A DNA stretch of 64,000 bases. Source: Odontesthes bonariensis (lineage: Eukaryota > Chordata > Actinopteri > Atheriniformes > Atherinopsidae). Positions 61,501 to 64,000 of the stretch are shown piece after piece. Below the pieces are notes generated by a model. The model searched no databases. It was not told the origin of the DNA and saw only the letters and a list, made by a program, of their open reading frames with translations. The number at the start of each line of letters is the position of its first letter. Within the stretch, counting starts at the first letter, position 1. Both the position numbers and the translations under genes were made by a program. The stretch is taken from NCBI RefSeq assembly GCF_027942865.1, contig NC_134529.1, positions 17,474,467-17,538,466 of the forward strand. The letters are read 5' to 3'.

Positions 61501-63330
61501 GTGTGACCGCAGTTGTGTTCATTTGGTCTATATCCAAAACTGAGGTCGGATTATATTTTAACAACCAGCCACCTGTTTTGTTGTACATTAATGCAGTTCA
61601 CTGTGCGCAGGAAACAAAATTAAGCAAATAAAAGCTAACCATGTCGTATCTCTTCTCTCTCTTCTCCCTCCCTGCTCTCCTTCATGAAAGTTTCTGATGG
61701 TAGGTATTTATTTTTTCCTTCAACTCAGTAGTTCCTCCTTGATTTCAGAACTAACTTTCAGTTACTTGTATTTAGTAACCCCAAACACATTATTTCCCAG
61801 GCTCCAAAACACAAAAAAAAGTCTGAACTTTTTACTTATCTTTCTGGGTCATACAGAAATAACAAGGTATGTTTGGTATTCTCATAAAGACAACCCAGTA
61901 ATTATGAGTTCATGCAACAAAGGTCATTCTCAAACCTGGCAATATGAAAACTCATTCTGCAGGTCCACATAAATCTGGTTGGACAGTTAATTTGGCCAAT
62001 ACTTTGAAATAGCGTTACCCACATGTTAGAACCCACATTTCTGTAACTCCTGTAACACGATTTGCTTCCAGTTTCTGCAACAATGAGAACACCAGCCGGA
62101 CATTTGAGAGGAAATATGACACCACTGGGTCCTGACTAAAGACTATACATAAAAGATGGACATAACCTTTGGGTCTGAAACAACAAGTCCTCCAACTGAA
62201 AGGGTCCTATAAGCCACTTGTTTTTAACCCTTTAATATGCCTCTTTTTAGCATTCTTTAAAGTAACGCCCCTTTCAAAAGGCAGAAGGAAGGTACGACCT
62301 TATGAGCGTTTTAAAATAAGAGCAGAAGTCATTTTCAAGTCTTATGTATAAGAAACCACAAAGTCTTAGAGTCTGTGTTAGAATTGGTCTAATACTAATT
62401 AGATAGAGTAAAATTTTTGATCAATTAGGGCATTTGTTAGAGTGAGGCTACCTTGTGATAAGTGAGCAAGTCATGAATTTGCATAATTCCCCAGTCAAAA
62501 CGATTGTTTGCCTGTCTTGTTCAGTTTCCGAAAACCGACCAAAGTGCAACACTTAAGGCTACAAAACGATAGCTTTGTTAACTAATCGGTGGCTTGTTGG
62601 TTATGTCCATCTTTTATATGCAGACGGTGGTGAGATGGTTGAGAAACAATAAGACATAATTCTTTAAACTTTCAAGCAACAATACAAATTTCATGGCTGA
62701 TTAAAATAAAGAGGACATTGTGATGTTTCCTACGAGGCCTAATGGACAAAATGAAAGAAAGTTTCATTCGCTCAGGGAGCCCAACTCAAGTCTGCCACCA
62801 TGACATACACCTTGCTCCCCAACACTTCCTTTTACCTTTGTGACTGTACTAATGGCACTGTGCCTTTAAGGAGCCATGGCAGTGCTTATTCCTGTGCTGC
62901 ATGTCTGTATCCACTGCTCGCCAAAAGCTAAGCTGCTGCCTGCTGCCACTGACAGCATTTCACTGTTTCACCCACCATCCACCTGTAGACTCTGACTGTA
63001 GTCTCTTCGCAGTTGAGACTACCCCAGCTGGGCTGAACTGTTTAATTTTTAGACCATTCTTTAGAAATTTTGGCTCCTCAATGGGAGGCATTTCTAATAT
63101 ATGTGAACCCATAACGTTAGCCAAGCTAGTAATGCTTGCCACTTTAGGAAACCTACAGTAATGACTCAATTTACCAGTCAATACTTGCTGAAGCATTAGC
63201 TCTTAATGCCTCTGCACTGAGTATCTGGAACAATTAACTCCACAACCTGATGAAGATATTGATTTATTTTCCCCCTGTGATCTCTCCTTCCCCAGGATGT
63301 AGAGACCAGGGTGTTCCTCAAGATGTCTGA
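50243..63330 (+). CDS. stum: Stum homologue (SPEC3/STUM family two-pass membrane protein)
   Basis: Small integral membrane protein. The Drosophila homologue, stumble, is needed for mechanical sensing in proprioceptive neurons; the vertebrate role is poorly known. Coding exons 50243-50450, 59429-59611, 61691-61699 (9-nt micro-exon) and 63296-63330 are all joined in phase 1 and give 144 aa (human 141). The core [20 protein letters not shown] is nearly identical to human STUM, followed by two hydrophobic segments (about 52-85 and 95-130) containing [20 protein letters not shown] and [18 protein letters not shown]. The end [14 protein letters not shown] aligns with human ISQGYKEQGIPQQL. The ATG at 50243 was chosen because the open frame extends further upstream only through a non-ATG codon; the ATG at 50312 is an alternative. 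The N-terminal 30 residues are variable in the family. Intron 1 is 9 kb. Confidence 0.93.
53274..53287. promoter_or_regulatory. RFX X-box-like motif in stum intron 1
   Basis: GTTGCCATGACAAC differs by one base from the canonical palindromic RFX site GTTGCCATGGCAAC. The surrounding 53150-53500 stretch is free of simple repeats and balanced in composition, which would fit a conserved regulatory element. Confidence 0.4.
58405..58502. repeat. (AAT)n microsatellite
   Basis: About 32 AAT/ATA units over nearly 100 bp, with single interruptions (AAC and ACT). It lies in stum intron 1. Poly-Asn and poly-Ile frames across it are artefacts. Confidence 0.95.
59612..63295 (+). other. stum introns 2 and 3
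   Basis: Intron 2 (59612-61690) has a weaker donor (GTCAGT) and a CA/GA-rich patch near 60635-60665. Intron 3 (61700-63295) is ordinary AT-rich DNA. No other gene is seen. Confidence 0.7.
61691..61699 (+). CDS. stum: stum micro-exon 3 (9 nt)
   Basis: TTTCTGATG is preceded by a strong pyrimidine tract (about 61651-61680) and AAAG, and followed by GTAGGT. With phase 1 on both sides it supplies Ile-Ser-Asp before the terminal exon. This reproduces the Ile-Ser of the human C-terminus, which direct joining of exons 2 and 4 would lose. Skipping would keep the frame and delete three residues. Confidence 0.75.
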
Positions 63331-64000
63331 GAGAAGTTGTTGATGGATCGCATGAATAGCTTGACCTGCATAACTGCCCTGAAGCCAAACAGCAACCTAT
63401 ATCTTCGCAATGATCCGAAGCTGACAACAGAGAGAGGCAAAGACATGATGAAAAAGAATGACATGAACCGAGTGACTGCTATGAAGTAAAAAAAAAAAAA
63501 TAAAAAATCCTTGATTGCTGGCTGCTGATTGGTCAACACCAGACCACATTTCTGTTTACACTTTAAAGGAAATAAAAGAAGGGGGGGGACACTTAAACTG
63601 TACAGTTTAAGAAAACTGTGTGTTTTTATTTTGTTGAGTATTGTAACAGTGATTTTGGAACTCTTTTTGTTTCATATTTTGTTTGCCAAACACCACAGAA
63701 ACTGTAAAAACGTGTTTCCAACGTGAGAGGATTGGTTTGCAACGTGTTTGCATTAGTTTCTGATTAAATTGAGCTGTCAGTTTGTAAATGTTAGAGCTTT
63801 TGTCTCGTACATTTTACAAGTATCCGGTGGAAATCGTTGAAGAAATAAGATATCATTTCAGAAATCGCATTGCAGCAGGGTAGGTTTTCAGTTTCAGTTT
63901 AAAACAGGGTTTCCACTTCCACTGAAGTGTCAGTGTGCAAGTTTCTGTTAGATTTGATCAGTTTCACATGCAAAGCTCTGCTGTCACCTGGTCTTTATGT
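63331..64000 (+). other. stum 3' untranslated region and downstream DNA
   Basis: The stop codon is at 63328-63330. AATAAA occurs at 63571-63576 and an A-rich AAATAAAAAA stretch near 63490-63508. No gene is recognised before the window ends. Confidence 0.6.

Overview
The window is nuclear DNA of a bony fish, probably a spiny-rayed teleost. The evidence is compact multi-exon genes with GT-AG introns, many (CA)n/(GA)n/poly-A tracts, a fish-type class II cytokine receptor, and several repeat families typical of teleost genomes (a Tc1/mariner relic, a tRNA-headed SINE-like repeat, a SINE/LINE tail, an LTR element). There is no bacterial-style operon, and most of the sequence is intron or intergenic DNA. 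Gene identities come from recognising protein families by eye. Exon borders were placed by splice signals, reading phase and protein similarity, with no transcript data.

Layout, left to right. (1) 2849-6626, minus strand: the first ten coding exons of med23, a Mediator tail subunit; the gene continues off the left edge. (2) 7825-11440, plus: il20ra (crfb8), a complete seven-exon class II cytokine receptor of 649 aa. (3) 14865-27318, plus: ehd3, a complete eight-exon dynamin-like membrane-remodelling ATPase of 535 aa. (4) 30917-33427: a 2.5 kb LTR retrotransposon on the minus strand with two nearly identical LTRs, a 5-bp target-site duplication and no polymerase. (5) About 36560-37560: a broken Tc1-like transposon. 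(6) 43729-44677, plus: a complete three-exon CC chemokine of 107 aa. (7) 50243-63330, plus: stum (SPEC3/C1orf95 family), four coding exons including a 9-nt micro-exon, 144 aa.

The genes do not form one pathway. Two are immune: il20ra receives IL-20/IL-22-family signals and the chemokine attracts leukocytes. The others are housekeeping or neural: Mediator, endocytic recycling, and a two-pass membrane protein whose fly homologue acts in mechanosensation.

The most interesting points are as follows. The LTR element carries hallmarks of Tf1/sushi-type self-priming: an 11-nt primer-site match to the predicted RNA 5' end, with a TATA-like box 31 nt upstream. Its coding capacity has collapsed to a repeat-rich gag-like frame. 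stum has a 9-nt micro-exon, and RFX X-box-like motifs lie around the gene. The il20ra tail contains five YxxQ motifs.
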